Of a DNA stretch of 64,000 bases, positions 19,388 to 28,176 are shown in pieces. The notes under the pieces are model-generated. The model was not told where the DNA came from. It saw nothing but the letters and a program-made list of their open reading frames with translations, and searched no databases. Positions within the stretch are counted from its first letter, which is position 1. Every line of letters begins with the position of its first letter. The stretch spans positions 1 to 64,000 of the forward strand of contig WAMF01000018.1 of assembly GCA_015522475.1 (NCBI GenBank), written 5' to 3'. The stretch comes from Microcaldota archaeon. Lineage in GTDB: Archaea > Micrarchaeota > Micrarchaeia > Anstonellales > J096. A program made the translations under genes and the position numbers.

Positions 19388-21181
19388 TCAAAAAGAGTAG
19401 CGCCAAGGCGTGTAGAACTCATACTTGTCAAAGCTCTCCGCCTGCCTTACTTCGGCCTTTATGCCGCTCTTCAAAGCATCTTTAACAACAGCTGCGATTT
19501 CCTCGGGAAACCACGGTCTTCCCGTATACTTCAAAGCCTTGCCCTCGGGTTTAAGGCCCGTCTCCATGAAGAGAAGTTTTGTGAAGAGCCCCGTGCTATT
19601 GTTCTCGAAGAATATCGTCTTGTCCTTCCACACGGCCTTAATCTTCTCGGGGTTAAGAGGATAAAGCCAAGAGAAGTGCAAAACCCTTGCTTTAATGCCT
19701 TCGGCTTCGAGGAGCGCCTGAGCATCCAACGCAGGGCCGAGTTGAGAGCCCCATACAGCAATAGTAATATCACCGTCGCCATAAACCGTTGGCTTCGGCT
19801 GCTCTTCGTAAAGGCCTTTCAATTTCGCCAAGCGCTTCTCCACCTGCTTCTTTCTCATGTCGAAATCCTCAGTTGTGAAGCTGTCCTCCCAGTGCTCATA
19901 GCTTGTCCCTACATGCATGCCGTTCTTAACGCCGGGCACGATCCTAGGAGAAACGCCGTCCTCTGTTAAAGCATAGCGATGGAACCTCTTACCCATGGGC
20001 AACTCCGGTTGGTCCTCTAACAAAAGCTTCCCTCTCTCTATCTTCGGCTGTTCTTTGGGCTCGTCCATGGTAAAGTGGCTCTCCGCCAAAAACTTATCGC
20101 TGAGCAGAATAACGGGGAGCTGCCATTTCTCCGCTACGTTCAAAGCTCCAGCAGCCAAGTAATAATTCTGCTCCAACGTGCCCGGAGCCAGGATGACGCG
20201 TAAAAACTCGCCCTGACTAGCCCCCAACATCTGGAATAAATCGCCCTGCTCAGTCCATGTCGGCATACCAGTGGAAGGCCCAACACGCTGCGCCACGTAA
20301 AAGACAACGGGTGTTTCAGCCAAAGCAGCCATACCTACGCTCTCTGTCATCAAGGCGAAGCCTCCGCCGCTGGTCCCTGCCATAGCTCGAACACCTGCGA
20401 AGTTAGCGCCAATGGCCATCTGAGCAGCGGCTATTTCATCCTCTGTCTGGACTACGACTACGTTGTGGCCATCTTTCTCCATCTTAGCGACGAGTGTATG
20501 CAGAACAGCGCTTGCCGGCGTCATGGGGTAAGCTGCATAAAGGCCAAGACCACCTGCAAGAGCTCCCAAAGCCGTTATCTCGTTGCCGCTTGCGTATATC
20601 CTTTTCGGCGCACCCTCGACAGGTTTAAGCTGAATCTCGGCCTTCTCAGTACTCTTCTTGTACATGAGCTGAGCAACCTTCTTATTCAAATTGAGAATCT
20701 CCTCACCCTTCCTCGAGAATTCCTCTTCGAGCACCTTCTCCAAGTAGGAGAGGGGCAAGCCAACAGCTGAGAGGGCAGCAGCCATAACAGCAACGTTCTT
20801 CATTATAACAGGAGCACTGGCCTCTTTAAGCACATCCGAAATGGGCAGAGGGGCTAATTTTACGCCCGGCTTAAACTCCAAACCATCAGTGGAGAACTGC
20901 TTACTGTAGAAGACGATGGCTTTATCTTTGAGGCTGTCCTTGTGGAACAAAAGGGCGTCTCGGCTCACAGCCAATAATACATCTACGTTCTGCCTCGGGC
21001 TATGAACGGGTTTATCACTGACGACAATGGTGTAGGCGTTGTGTCCACCTCTAACCAGCGACGGATATTCGGGATAGCCGTTCACATAATAACCGGCTCT
21101 GGCAAAAATCTTGCCCAACGTCCTTCCCATAACAAAAGCACCCTCTCCGGCGAGGGCCCCTATACGAAATACTACTTCCAT
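19388..21181 (-). CDS. 2-oxoacid:ferredoxin oxidoreductase, fused gamma-alpha subunit
   Basis: Gamma domain (GALAGEGAFVMGRTLGKIFARAGYYV...YPSLVRGGHNAY) followed by alpha domain (ASGNEITALGALAGGLGLYAAYPMTPAS). The ORF track starts at 21208; the ATG at 21181 has a GGTGATGG ribosome-binding-like sequence. Confidence 0.93.
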   Translation of the reverse strand: MEVVFRIGALAGEGAFVMGRTLGKIFARAGYYVNGYPEYPSLVRGGHNAYTIVVSDKPVHSPRQNVDVLLAVSRDALLFHKDSLKDKAIVFYSKQFSTDGLEFKPGVKLAPLPISDVLKEASAPVIMKNVAVMAAALSAVGLPLSYLEKVLEEEFSRKGEEILNLNKKVAQLMYKKSTEKAEIQLKPVEGAPKRIYASGNEITALGALAGGLGLYAAYPMTPASAVLHTLVAKMEKDGHNVVVVQTEDEIAAAQMAIGANFAGVRAMAGTSGGGFALMTESVGMAALAETPVVFYVAQRVGPSTGMPTWTEQGDLFQMLGASQGEFLRVILAPGTLEQNYYLAAGALNVAEKWQLPVILLSDKFLAESHFTMDEPKEQPKIERGKLLLEDQPELPMGKRFHRYALTEDGVSPRIVPGVKNGMHVGTSYEHWEDSFTTEDFDMRKKQVEKRLAKLKGLYEEQPKPTVYGDGDITIAVWGSQLGPALDAQALLEAEGIKARVLHFSWLYPLNPEKIKAVWKDKTIFFENNSTGLFTKLLFMETGLKPEGKALKYTGRPWFPEEIAAVVKDALKSGIKAEVRQAESFDKYEFYTPWRYSF

Positions 21182-21385
21182 TCCATCACCACCTGCCATT
21201 GAAGGCATATGTATTTAAAGCTCGCTGCTCGTCTTTCGCAATACGCCAAACGATTGGTAAGTAGAATACAAAAGAATAAGAGAGATATGAATAGATATCA
21301 ACAAAATGACGGACAAAACATAAAAATGGCAAAAGTAGGAAAATAATTGTGCAGCCAAAAGGGCGCCTAACCAAGAATTAGTAAA

Positions 21386-21835
21386 TTAAAAGGGCAAGCG
21401 AGTGCGTATGAATGCTGAAAGCCCCTCACAAGAAGGTGGTAATTCCAAAGCTGCCACATACCTTTTACTCCCGCATAATTGGGAGAGATCGTGGGGCTTC
21501 ATCGTGTAATACTCTGGAGAAAACATCAATCGACCCTCCACATCTCGTTCTAGAAAGAAAAGCCCCACTGGAAAGGACACGTTGGCCATCCAAAAACACA
21601 TATAGTGTGGCTTTGATGCTGTGAACAAAATAGGCCTGCAGTTTTTCGGCTCTTTGGAGAACATAAAGCCTTTCGCCTTTGCTAACAGGTTATCGGCAAC
21701 GAGTAAGGGGAAATCCATTTCTAACCTAGGGCCATAAACAAGCCCCTTTGCCTCTAAAAAAGGAAAATGAGTAAGCCTATTTCCAAGCCTTTGCCAAAAG
21801 CTATGAGGGAGAAAATATGATAAGTATAACGCCAC
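21386..21835 (-). CDS. DUF192-family protein
   Basis: LLVADNLLAKAKGFMFSKE...MCFWMANVSFPVGLFFLERD...LELPPSCEGL. Confidence 0.75.
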   Translation of the reverse strand: MALYLSYFLPHSFWQRLGNRLTHFPFLEAKGLVYGPRLEMDFPLLVADNLLAKAKGFMFSKEPKNCRPILFTASKPHYMCFWMANVSFPVGLFFLERDVEGRLMFSPEYYTMKPHDLSQLCGSKRYVAALELPPSCEGLSAFIRTRLPF

Positions 21836-22141
21836 AATAACACCTTATTTACCTTCTTTGATAACACCTTTTTATTGCGTTTACCCCATTACTACATACA
21901 TGTGACATGAGACACGATTAAACCAAGAACAACATACTGATAATTCGCTTAATTCGCCTTAGCTATTCACCACCCTCTATTCATCACCCTCCTTACTACT
22001 TTTTACTATCCCTCTGTTATCTTTCATACTCACATACCATCTTATATACTTTTATAACATTAAAACATCCAATCTTCCGTCTCATTATCTTCTCTACATC
22101 CTTTTGTTCTCCTTTTGTTTCCACTTCCACATGTCTTCCCT

Positions 22142-24442
22142 TTATGCCTTCTTAACCATCCCTTTAGCAGCAGCTTTTTTCTCTTTCTTATATTGGGCTA
22201 GACCCTCTGCTAAAAGCTTGGGATAACGCTCGTTCCAAATGGACATAGCTTTAACAAAATCAACATTACCCTCTTTATCCTCCAGAGAATCGACGATTCT
22301 ATTGGCTAACGTATTTGCTCTTAAGAAAAAGTCTAAATGGACAAGCTCCTCTAAATTGTTGTCAACAGCTGCTTTATATATATCGTAGAAAACCTTGCCT
22401 TTAAAGAATGCTTGCAAAATGTACTGCTCAGGTTTTATACCTGTGTCTTCACTTCTCTTTGCTAAAATAGGTGGAACAAATTTCACATCGAGCTCTCTCA
22501 CAATCTTAGCCATGTCAAAATTACTCCAGTCGCGCATAGATGCCTCTTCATTGCCCAAAAAGAGGCAAGAAATGGTTGAGCTGTCGATATCTATACCTCT
22601 CTTGAAGTCGAAGATTTTCTTAAACTTCCGTTGTTCCCTATCTGATTCAAATTCATAACCAAGAACACGGTAGACTTTACCTCGTCTGCCGAACTTTATC
22701 TTTTTAAGGAAAGTATAGCGATCAGTGGCAAACATGCTCGCAGCAGGAATACCAAAGACAAGCTCTAACCTATCACGTATATCTTCTAAGCTTTCGGCAT
22801 GAAGATTGTAGAGAAGGAAGACGCCCGGCTGTGTGTTAAGCAAGTTAATAATACCCTGCATAGCAACCCTGCTTCGAACCTCGTTGACAATCAAAGCAGC
22901 GTCACCCATACGAAGAAGAGCGTTCGCCATGCTAACAAGATCAAGCTCTGGCCCTGTAGGCCGCTCTAAATCAGAAGAGGCAACTTTGGCGGCGCCGACA
23001 TGAAAGCCTCTCTTTCTATAAGCTCTGACAGGGATTTCCCATATATCCTGAACAGGAATTACACGCCTATTTGGCCCTATAGCTGCGATTTTAGCGGCTG
23101 TGAAGCTCGTCTTACCAGAACCCTTAACACCCAAAACAGCTTCGCTACAGCCTAGCGTGACCATAACATCGTCGTAGCCAGCAAAAAACGGTGTGAAAGA
23201 TTTATACCAAAGGTATTGAGCATATGTAAAAGGCTCTTCTGCCAAAAGACGGAGAGCTCCCTGCAACTCGCCGAAAGTAGCGGGTGGCCTTTGAAGATGA
23301 GCCCTCAAAGCTAAGCGCTTAACAACAACATCAACCACCGGGTGCATCTCGTCGAACTTTTTGCCTTTCTCGGTAAAAATGGCATTCTTAAATGCCCTAT
23401 CCAACAGTTCGTGGGGATAGCGATAAAGTGTGTGAAGTATACCATACTCCTTGTGATCTATATAGATAGGTGCATTTTCAGCATCTACGTAAATATCAGT
23501 GACATACCGTCTATCAAGAAAGATGGTTTCAAGAGGGCCGCCCATACCAGCAACCCAATCTGCAGCCTCCTTAGCCATTATAACCGCTTCTCGGGGCGTT
23601 ATCTGTATGTTGCGTTGGAAAGCTGTCTCCATGAGCCATTGTTTGTATTCGTTAAGCTTAAGCAAGTAAACAACATTCAAATCCTTACCCACAAACACAT
23701 TTTTTATTTCACGAGCTATAAGCTCTTTTAAGAGAGTTTTCGCTTCCTTTGAAAGTTTATCAAGTGTAGGCCTAGAAATTACATAGTAGCGCATATCATT
23801 CTCTGCATCTTCATAGATTTGAACATGGTTGTCATAAGGAAGGTCATAATGGGCTTTTGGGCTGTCGATGGGCTTCGCCTGTTTGGGCAACTCCATCTTC
23901 AACATGTCTATAAAGAACAAGCTGTGTAAGCCAATAAGTGTTAAGAATGCTGTGCGGAGATTTCCAAGCTTCTCCACCAACTTAAAGAGCTTCGTCGCTT
24001 TATAGCGTTTCAGAATACCCCTAAGCCAGCCTGCAAAAATCTCTTGTCCTTTAAGAAAGATGCCTTTAGAAGGAGGTGGCTCATGATACTCCTCAAGCAC
24101 ACGCGCAGCCGTCAGAGGCTGAGTATAAGCATAGCCTAAGAACTTCTTAAGCACAGCAACCCTGTTAGGATATTGGGGGTCTGCTGGATTGCCGTAAATA
24201 TCGCGCCGCATGCGCAGCGCCTCGACATTGGCAAGAACACGCGCGTACTCTAATAAAATAGCTGTCTTTTGTTCGTCGAGCTCAAATGAGAGCTCCTCTT
24301 CATAAACAATACGTTTTATAGGCCTCTGAAGAGAAACAAGATCCCTTATATGAAAGTCAATAAATTCGGATGTGGCAAAGCCGAAAGAGCAGCGGCCCAT
24401 ATCCACTACGCCCACGTCGCCCCTAATTTCTAAATTACACAT
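22142..24442 (-). CDS. divergent type II/IV secretion-family ATPase (VirB11/TadA/FlaI-like), no adjacent platform protein
   Basis: Walker A LGVKGSGKTSFTAAKI; RMGDAALIVNEVRSRVAMQGIINLLNTQPGVFLLYNLHAESLEDIRDRLELVFGIP; long unique N- and C-terminal regions. Confidence 0.8.
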   Translation of the reverse strand: MCNLEIRGDVGVVDMGRCSFGFATSEFIDFHIRDLVSLQRPIKRIVYEEELSFELDEQKTAILLEYARVLANVEALRMRRDIYGNPADPQYPNRVAVLKKFLGYAYTQPLTAARVLEEYHEPPPSKGIFLKGQEIFAGWLRGILKRYKATKLFKLVEKLGNLRTAFLTLIGLHSLFFIDMLKMELPKQAKPIDSPKAHYDLPYDNHVQIYEDAENDMRYYVISRPTLDKLSKEAKTLLKELIAREIKNVFVGKDLNVVYLLKLNEYKQWLMETAFQRNIQITPREAVIMAKEAADWVAGMGGPLETIFLDRRYVTDIYVDAENAPIYIDHKEYGILHTLYRYPHELLDRAFKNAIFTEKGKKFDEMHPVVDVVVKRLALRAHLQRPPATFGELQGALRLLAEEPFTYAQYLWYKSFTPFFAGYDDVMVTLGCSEAVLGVKGSGKTSFTAAKIAAIGPNRRVIPVQDIWEIPVRAYRKRGFHVGAAKVASSDLERPTGPELDLVSMANALLRMGDAALIVNEVRSRVAMQGIINLLNTQPGVFLLYNLHAESLEDIRDRLELVFGIPAASMFATDRYTFLKKIKFGRRGKVYRVLGYEFESDREQRKFKKIFDFKRGIDIDSSTISCLFLGNEEASMRDWSNFDMAKIVRELDVKFVPPILAKRSEDTGIKPEQYILQAFFKGKVFYDIYKAAVDNNLEELVHLDFFLRANTLANRIVDSLEDKEGNVDFVKAMSIWNERYPKLLAEGLAQYKKEKKAAAKGMVKKA

Positions 24443-24523
24443 TCAGCCCACCACTAAGAGTTGAGCTTATGATTTTATATAACTATCGTGAGTAATGAAA
24501 CAGAGCAAAAACAACTAAAACAA

Positions 24524-25246
24524 CTAAAGTTTATGGCTCTCGTTATCTATGAGCTTAGTGCTCTTCAATCTAGAAGGCTCAAAGGCCTTGTTAAGCTTAA
24601 CAATCTCAATGTTTCCCACACCCTCTACGGATATAGAGAAGGGCTTTTGGTCATAGCCAAAGACAACTACGTCGGGCTTGACAAGGCTTATGCACTTAGA
24701 CTTATCCTCCTTTCCCAATACAACTACATCAACGACACAAAGAGACGAGAGGAGCTCAGCTCGCTCTTCTTGTGTATGGAGAGGAACTCGCCCTTTAGCT
24801 TTTATATGTGCATCTCTTGCTACAAAGACAACAAGCACATCTCCTTGTTTAGATGCAGCTTCAAGCGTTTTCACATGACCAAGATGAATGCCGTCGAATA
24901 CACCACCCGTTGCTACTACTTTTATCAAAGACCTGAAGGTGGGTTTAAGGTGCCATTCACCACGAGCTTCATCTTCTTTATCTAAACCCTTGGGCTGCTG
25001 TTCAAGCATGGCTTTTTCTTCTTTAGAAAGCGCATCTAAAACAGCTGAAGGCAATGCACGCTCATATTTAAGAAGAAGTAGATAAAGCTGCTTCACTTTC
25101 TCTTTGACACCCTCTCCCTTTTTAGCGTTCAGTTTAGAGCTGGGCTCACGACGAACGTGAAAGACACATTTAGCTCTGCTCCCTTTCCCTATCTTTGACT
25201 TACCTTCCTTTTCTCTCATCCCCATACCTCCATAGCCACGTTCCAC
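24524..25246 (-). CDS. nucleotidyltransferase-superfamily protein, archaeal FAD synthase-like, with about 100-aa N-terminal extension
   Basis: VVATGGVFDGIHLGHVKTLEAASKQGDVLVVFVARD (HxGH) and KPDVVVFGYDQ. Confidence 0.82.
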   Translation of the reverse strand: MERGYGGMGMREKEGKSKIGKGSRAKCVFHVRREPSSKLNAKKGEGVKEKVKQLYLLLLKYERALPSAVLDALSKEEKAMLEQQPKGLDKEDEARGEWHLKPTFRSLIKVVATGGVFDGIHLGHVKTLEAASKQGDVLVVFVARDAHIKAKGRVPLHTQEERAELLSSLCVVDVVVLGKEDKSKCISLVKPDVVVFGYDQKPFSISVEGVGNIEIVKLNKAFEPSRLKSTKLIDNESHKL

Positions 25247-25358
25247 AAGCCACCCCTAAGTTGCCACATTCTAAGCCTAGATAACGACGGTTAAAAAAGG
25301 TTGTGCCCTTACCTTTATATAAGTTTCCCTTCAGAACGGGAAGAATTCTGAAGGATGT

Positions 25359-26009
25359 TTGAATGGTGAGAAAATGGGTATTTTAGAAGAAGATGTGAAA
25401 AAACAAGTTAAAGACTTCCTTAAAGACCTTGAAGGAGAGGTAATTATAGGATTTTACAACGTAAAAAACGGTCCATGCGAGTACTGTGGAGCCATAAAAG
25501 AGCTGATAAATGAAGTGGCGGAACTCAACCCAAAGATAAAGGTGGAGATACGCGAGCCAAAGGCTGGCGGCGAGATTGAAGACGCTCCAGTACTTTCAAT
25601 AGAAGGCAAAGTAAAGGGCAAGGTTTTATACTATGGTATTCCTGCAGGCCATGAATTCAGCGCCTTCCTCGGCGCGATTAAGATAGCTGGCTCTGGCAAT
25701 CCAGATATACTGGACGAAGACACAAAGAAAAAAGCTGCCAGCATAAACAAGCCTGTAAGAATTAGGGTATTTGTCACGCCAAGCTGCCCATATTGCCCAA
25801 CAGCTGCGCTTATAGCATACGGATTTGCAGTCGTTAATCCCAACATACGCTCAGAAACAATAGAAGCGCTTGAGTTCAATGAATTAGCCAACAAATATAG
25901 AGTTAGGGCCGTTCCAAAGATTGTGGCCAACGACATCGTCGAGTTTGAAGGGGCTATGCCTCCGGACATTTTCCTAAAGAAGATTATGGATGGCCTTGGA
26001 CTCCAATAA
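25359..26009 (+). CDS. glutaredoxin-like protein disulfide oxidoreductase (two thioredoxin folds)
   Basis: CEYC in the N-terminal half, CPYC in the C-terminal half, cis-Pro AVPKIV. Confidence 0.9.
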   Translation: MNGEKMGILEEDVKKQVKDFLKDLEGEVIIGFYNVKNGPCEYCGAIKELINEVAELNPKIKVEIREPKAGGEIEDAPVLSIEGKVKGKVLYYGIPAGHEFSAFLGAIKIAGSGNPDILDEDTKKKAASINKPVRIRVFVTPSCPYCPTAALIAYGFAVVNPNIRSETIEALEFNELANKYRVRAVPKIVANDIVEFEGAMPPDIFLKKIMDGLGLQ

Positions 26010-26294
26010 GGCCAAAAATGGTAGGAAAGGTAAAAGGTTGAAGGCAACGATGGCACCAATATACAGGATATATAAGAACATATGAGTTTAGTTTCCGAGC
26101 TCAACTTGGCATCTTTTTTATTCTCTTTTACTACACTTATTACACTTTCGCCCTTTTTCATCCTTTTCTTTTATTTTTCTATTTGCCGTTTTGTTTTTGC
26201 TTTTTGTTTTTGCTATGCCTATTTAGTTTATTGACCCTCTAGCTTTCTTTTTGACTTTATGTATTTTTCCCTAATTTATCTCCGTCGCGCTGCC

Positions 26295-26801
26295 CTAGAA
26301 AAAGCGCATCTCGCCCCTCTCTTTTTGGACCTTGTAGGCGTATATGAAAATCACGTCGCTCATCCTGTTAAGGGCTTTAATGAGTGTTGGGTTCGCATGC
26401 TTAGAAGTGCCTTCTTCTCTTTCCTCTTCCTCTTTTAACTCTACAGCTAAGCTCTCCGCTTGCCGTACTTTTGTTCTGGCGAGGTGTATATAAGCGGCTT
26501 TGCCATAAGGCCTCACAAACCGGTGGAGCTCATCCTCTATACCTTTATCAGCAATCTCGTCGAGCCTTTTAAGTACTGCTGGGCTGCTTTTTTCTCCTCC
26601 GCTGACCTCGACTGCTAAAGCAGAGAGCATATCCTCTAGTCCTTCGAGCTCTCTTAAGCCCGTTTCAGCTTCTGCCACAGCTAGAGCAGCTATGGCCTCG
26701 TCGAGGAAACCTAAGAGCTTGACGCGCGTGCTTGCTTTCGAGAGCTTATTGTCCAAAAGTAAGGTATAGCCACTATCACCCTTTTTTGTTGTTACCTTCA
26801 T
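26295..26801 (-). CDS. PduO-type cob(I)alamin adenosyltransferase-like protein
   Basis: TTKKGDSGYTLLL near the N-terminus, LLGFLDEAIAAL, RTKVRQAESLA, ALNRMSDVIFIYA. Confidence 0.78.
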   Translation of the reverse strand: MKVTTKKGDSGYTLLLDNKLSKASTRVKLLGFLDEAIAALAVAEAETGLRELEGLEDMLSALAVEVSGGEKSSPAVLKRLDEIADKGIEDELHRFVRPYGKAAYIHLARTKVRQAESLAVELKEEEEREEGTSKHANPTLIKALNRMSDVIFIYAYKVQKERGEMRFF

Positions 26802-27574
26802 GATTTCACCTTCAGAAAAGCAGAGATGCGCGTGACGAGCGCCCTGAATGTAGGTGCTGCTTCTTCCCTAGCAAAAAACAGCTCGCCTTCTTCTACAGCT
26901 TCGGCTATTCCCTTGGCAAGAGGCAGCTCAAAAACTGGAGAGACAAGCTTTTCAATCTCCGCCTTTTTAGATGGGAAAACATCCCCAACAAAGTTCTCAA
27001 CCACTGCCAAAATAGGCAAAGAGAAGCGCTCAGCAAGATCCTTCCCGACAAGCAAATCTTCTATAGCTAGTTTAGAAGGAGCAGTCACAAGTATAAGCGC
27101 ATCTAGGCCTATGTCGTGCATGAGCGTCAGAGGGATGTCGGACGTGCCGGGAGGTAAATCCACGACAACTACATCGCTATGCCATTTAACTCTATAAACG
27201 AGCTGCTCTATAGCTTGTGTCAAAAGAGGACCACGCCATGCCAGACTTTTATTCTGCTGTTTTATCATACCCATACTCACAACTTCAACACCGTTATGCA
27301 CATAAGGATAAATCACATTCTCTTCAGCACTGCCAACGAGTGGCGCATTTATACCCAAGTACGTGGTGACATTCGGAGCATCTATGTCTGCATCCAAGAG
27401 GCCCACTTTTAAGCTCTTGCCAAATATTTCTGGGCTTAACGCCTTGAGGGCATAGGCTAAATTGACGGCTACGACTGTCTTTCCAACACCACCCTTTGCA
27501 CTCCATACACCTATAAACTTAGAGGGCTTTTTCTTCTTTACATCTAGAGGGAGCTTTACATCAATCTTCGCCAT
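26798..27574 (-). CDS. Mrp/NBP35-family P-loop ATPase (Fe-S cluster carrier)
   Basis: GVWSAKGGVGKTVVAVNLAYAL, DADIDAPNVTTYLG, MGMIKQQNKSLAWRGPLLTQAIEQL, VDLPPGTSDIPLT. Confidence 0.93.
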   Translation of the reverse strand: MAKIDVKLPLDVKKKKPSKFIGVWSAKGGVGKTVVAVNLAYALKALSPEIFGKSLKVGLLDADIDAPNVTTYLGINAPLVGSAEENVIYPYVHNGVEVVSMGMIKQQNKSLAWRGPLLTQAIEQLVYRVKWHSDVVVVDLPPGTSDIPLTLMHDIGLDALILVTAPSKLAIEDLLVGKDLAERFSLPILAVVENFVGDVFPSKKAEIEKLVSPVFELPLAKGIAEAVEEGELFFAREEAAPTFRALVTRISAFLKVKS

Positions 27575-27995
27575 AGTATCCCAACTTCTTCTTTGCCTCG
27601 TCGCTCATCATATTCACATTCCATGGTGGATCCCAAACAAGCTCGACACCAATCTCGTCGAGCTCTTCTATTTTTGATAAAGCCTCCTCCACTTGCCTCA
27701 GCAACACACCTGCATAGGGGCACGTAGGGGTTGTTAGCGTCATTTTAACGGTGGCTTTCCTATTCTTTACGTCGATATCTACACCATAAATAAGGCCCAG
27801 ACCCACAAGATCAACGCCAAGCTCTACATCTTTGACAGAGGCAAGTGCTTTGAGAATAACGTCCTTAAGCTTACCTTTTAACTTGGCTTCATTTTCCTCA
27901 TTAGCTCTACTGTTTCCACTACTTTCCCCTCTTTCTGCATGCTCCTTCTCCCGCTTGAGCTTTTCCTTTGGTTGTTTATTAGCTTGCTCTCCCAT
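27561..27995 (-). CDS. MIP18/DUF59 (PaaD/SufT-like) Fe-S assembly protein
   Basis: ASVKDVELGVDLVGLGLIYGVDIDVKNRKATVKMTLTTPTCPYAGVLLRQVEEAL. The ORF extends to 28139; MGEQ at 27995 is an alternative start after GGTGAAG. Confidence 0.85.
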   Translation of the reverse strand: MGEQANKQPKEKLKREKEHAERGESSGNSRANEENEAKLKGKLKDVILKALASVKDVELGVDLVGLGLIYGVDIDVKNRKATVKMTLTTPTCPYAGVLLRQVEEALSKIEELDEIGVELVWDPPWNVNMMSDEAKKKLGYYGED

Positions 27996-28176
27996 GCACT
28001 TCACCTTGCTTTTCACCCATTTTTTCTTTTTTCTTTTACTTTGGTCCCTTACTTTGTCACCCCTTCCCCTTTTTTGCAGTCTTTGCAAACTACAACTTCG
28101 CCCAGAACAGTTCCAACAAGCTTCAGAGAGGCGCGACAAATAACTAATAAAGCTCAGGCTCAGAGGCAGTAAGTGA

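Noticed and set aside
21836-22141. 305-nt intergenic region considered for SRP RNA or RNase P RNA
   Set aside because: AT/pyrimidine-rich with no extended GC stems or recognisable conserved motifs.
24488-24985. 165-aa plus-strand ORF
   Set aside because: Almost wholly antisense to the FAD-synthase-like gene, which has clear family motifs.
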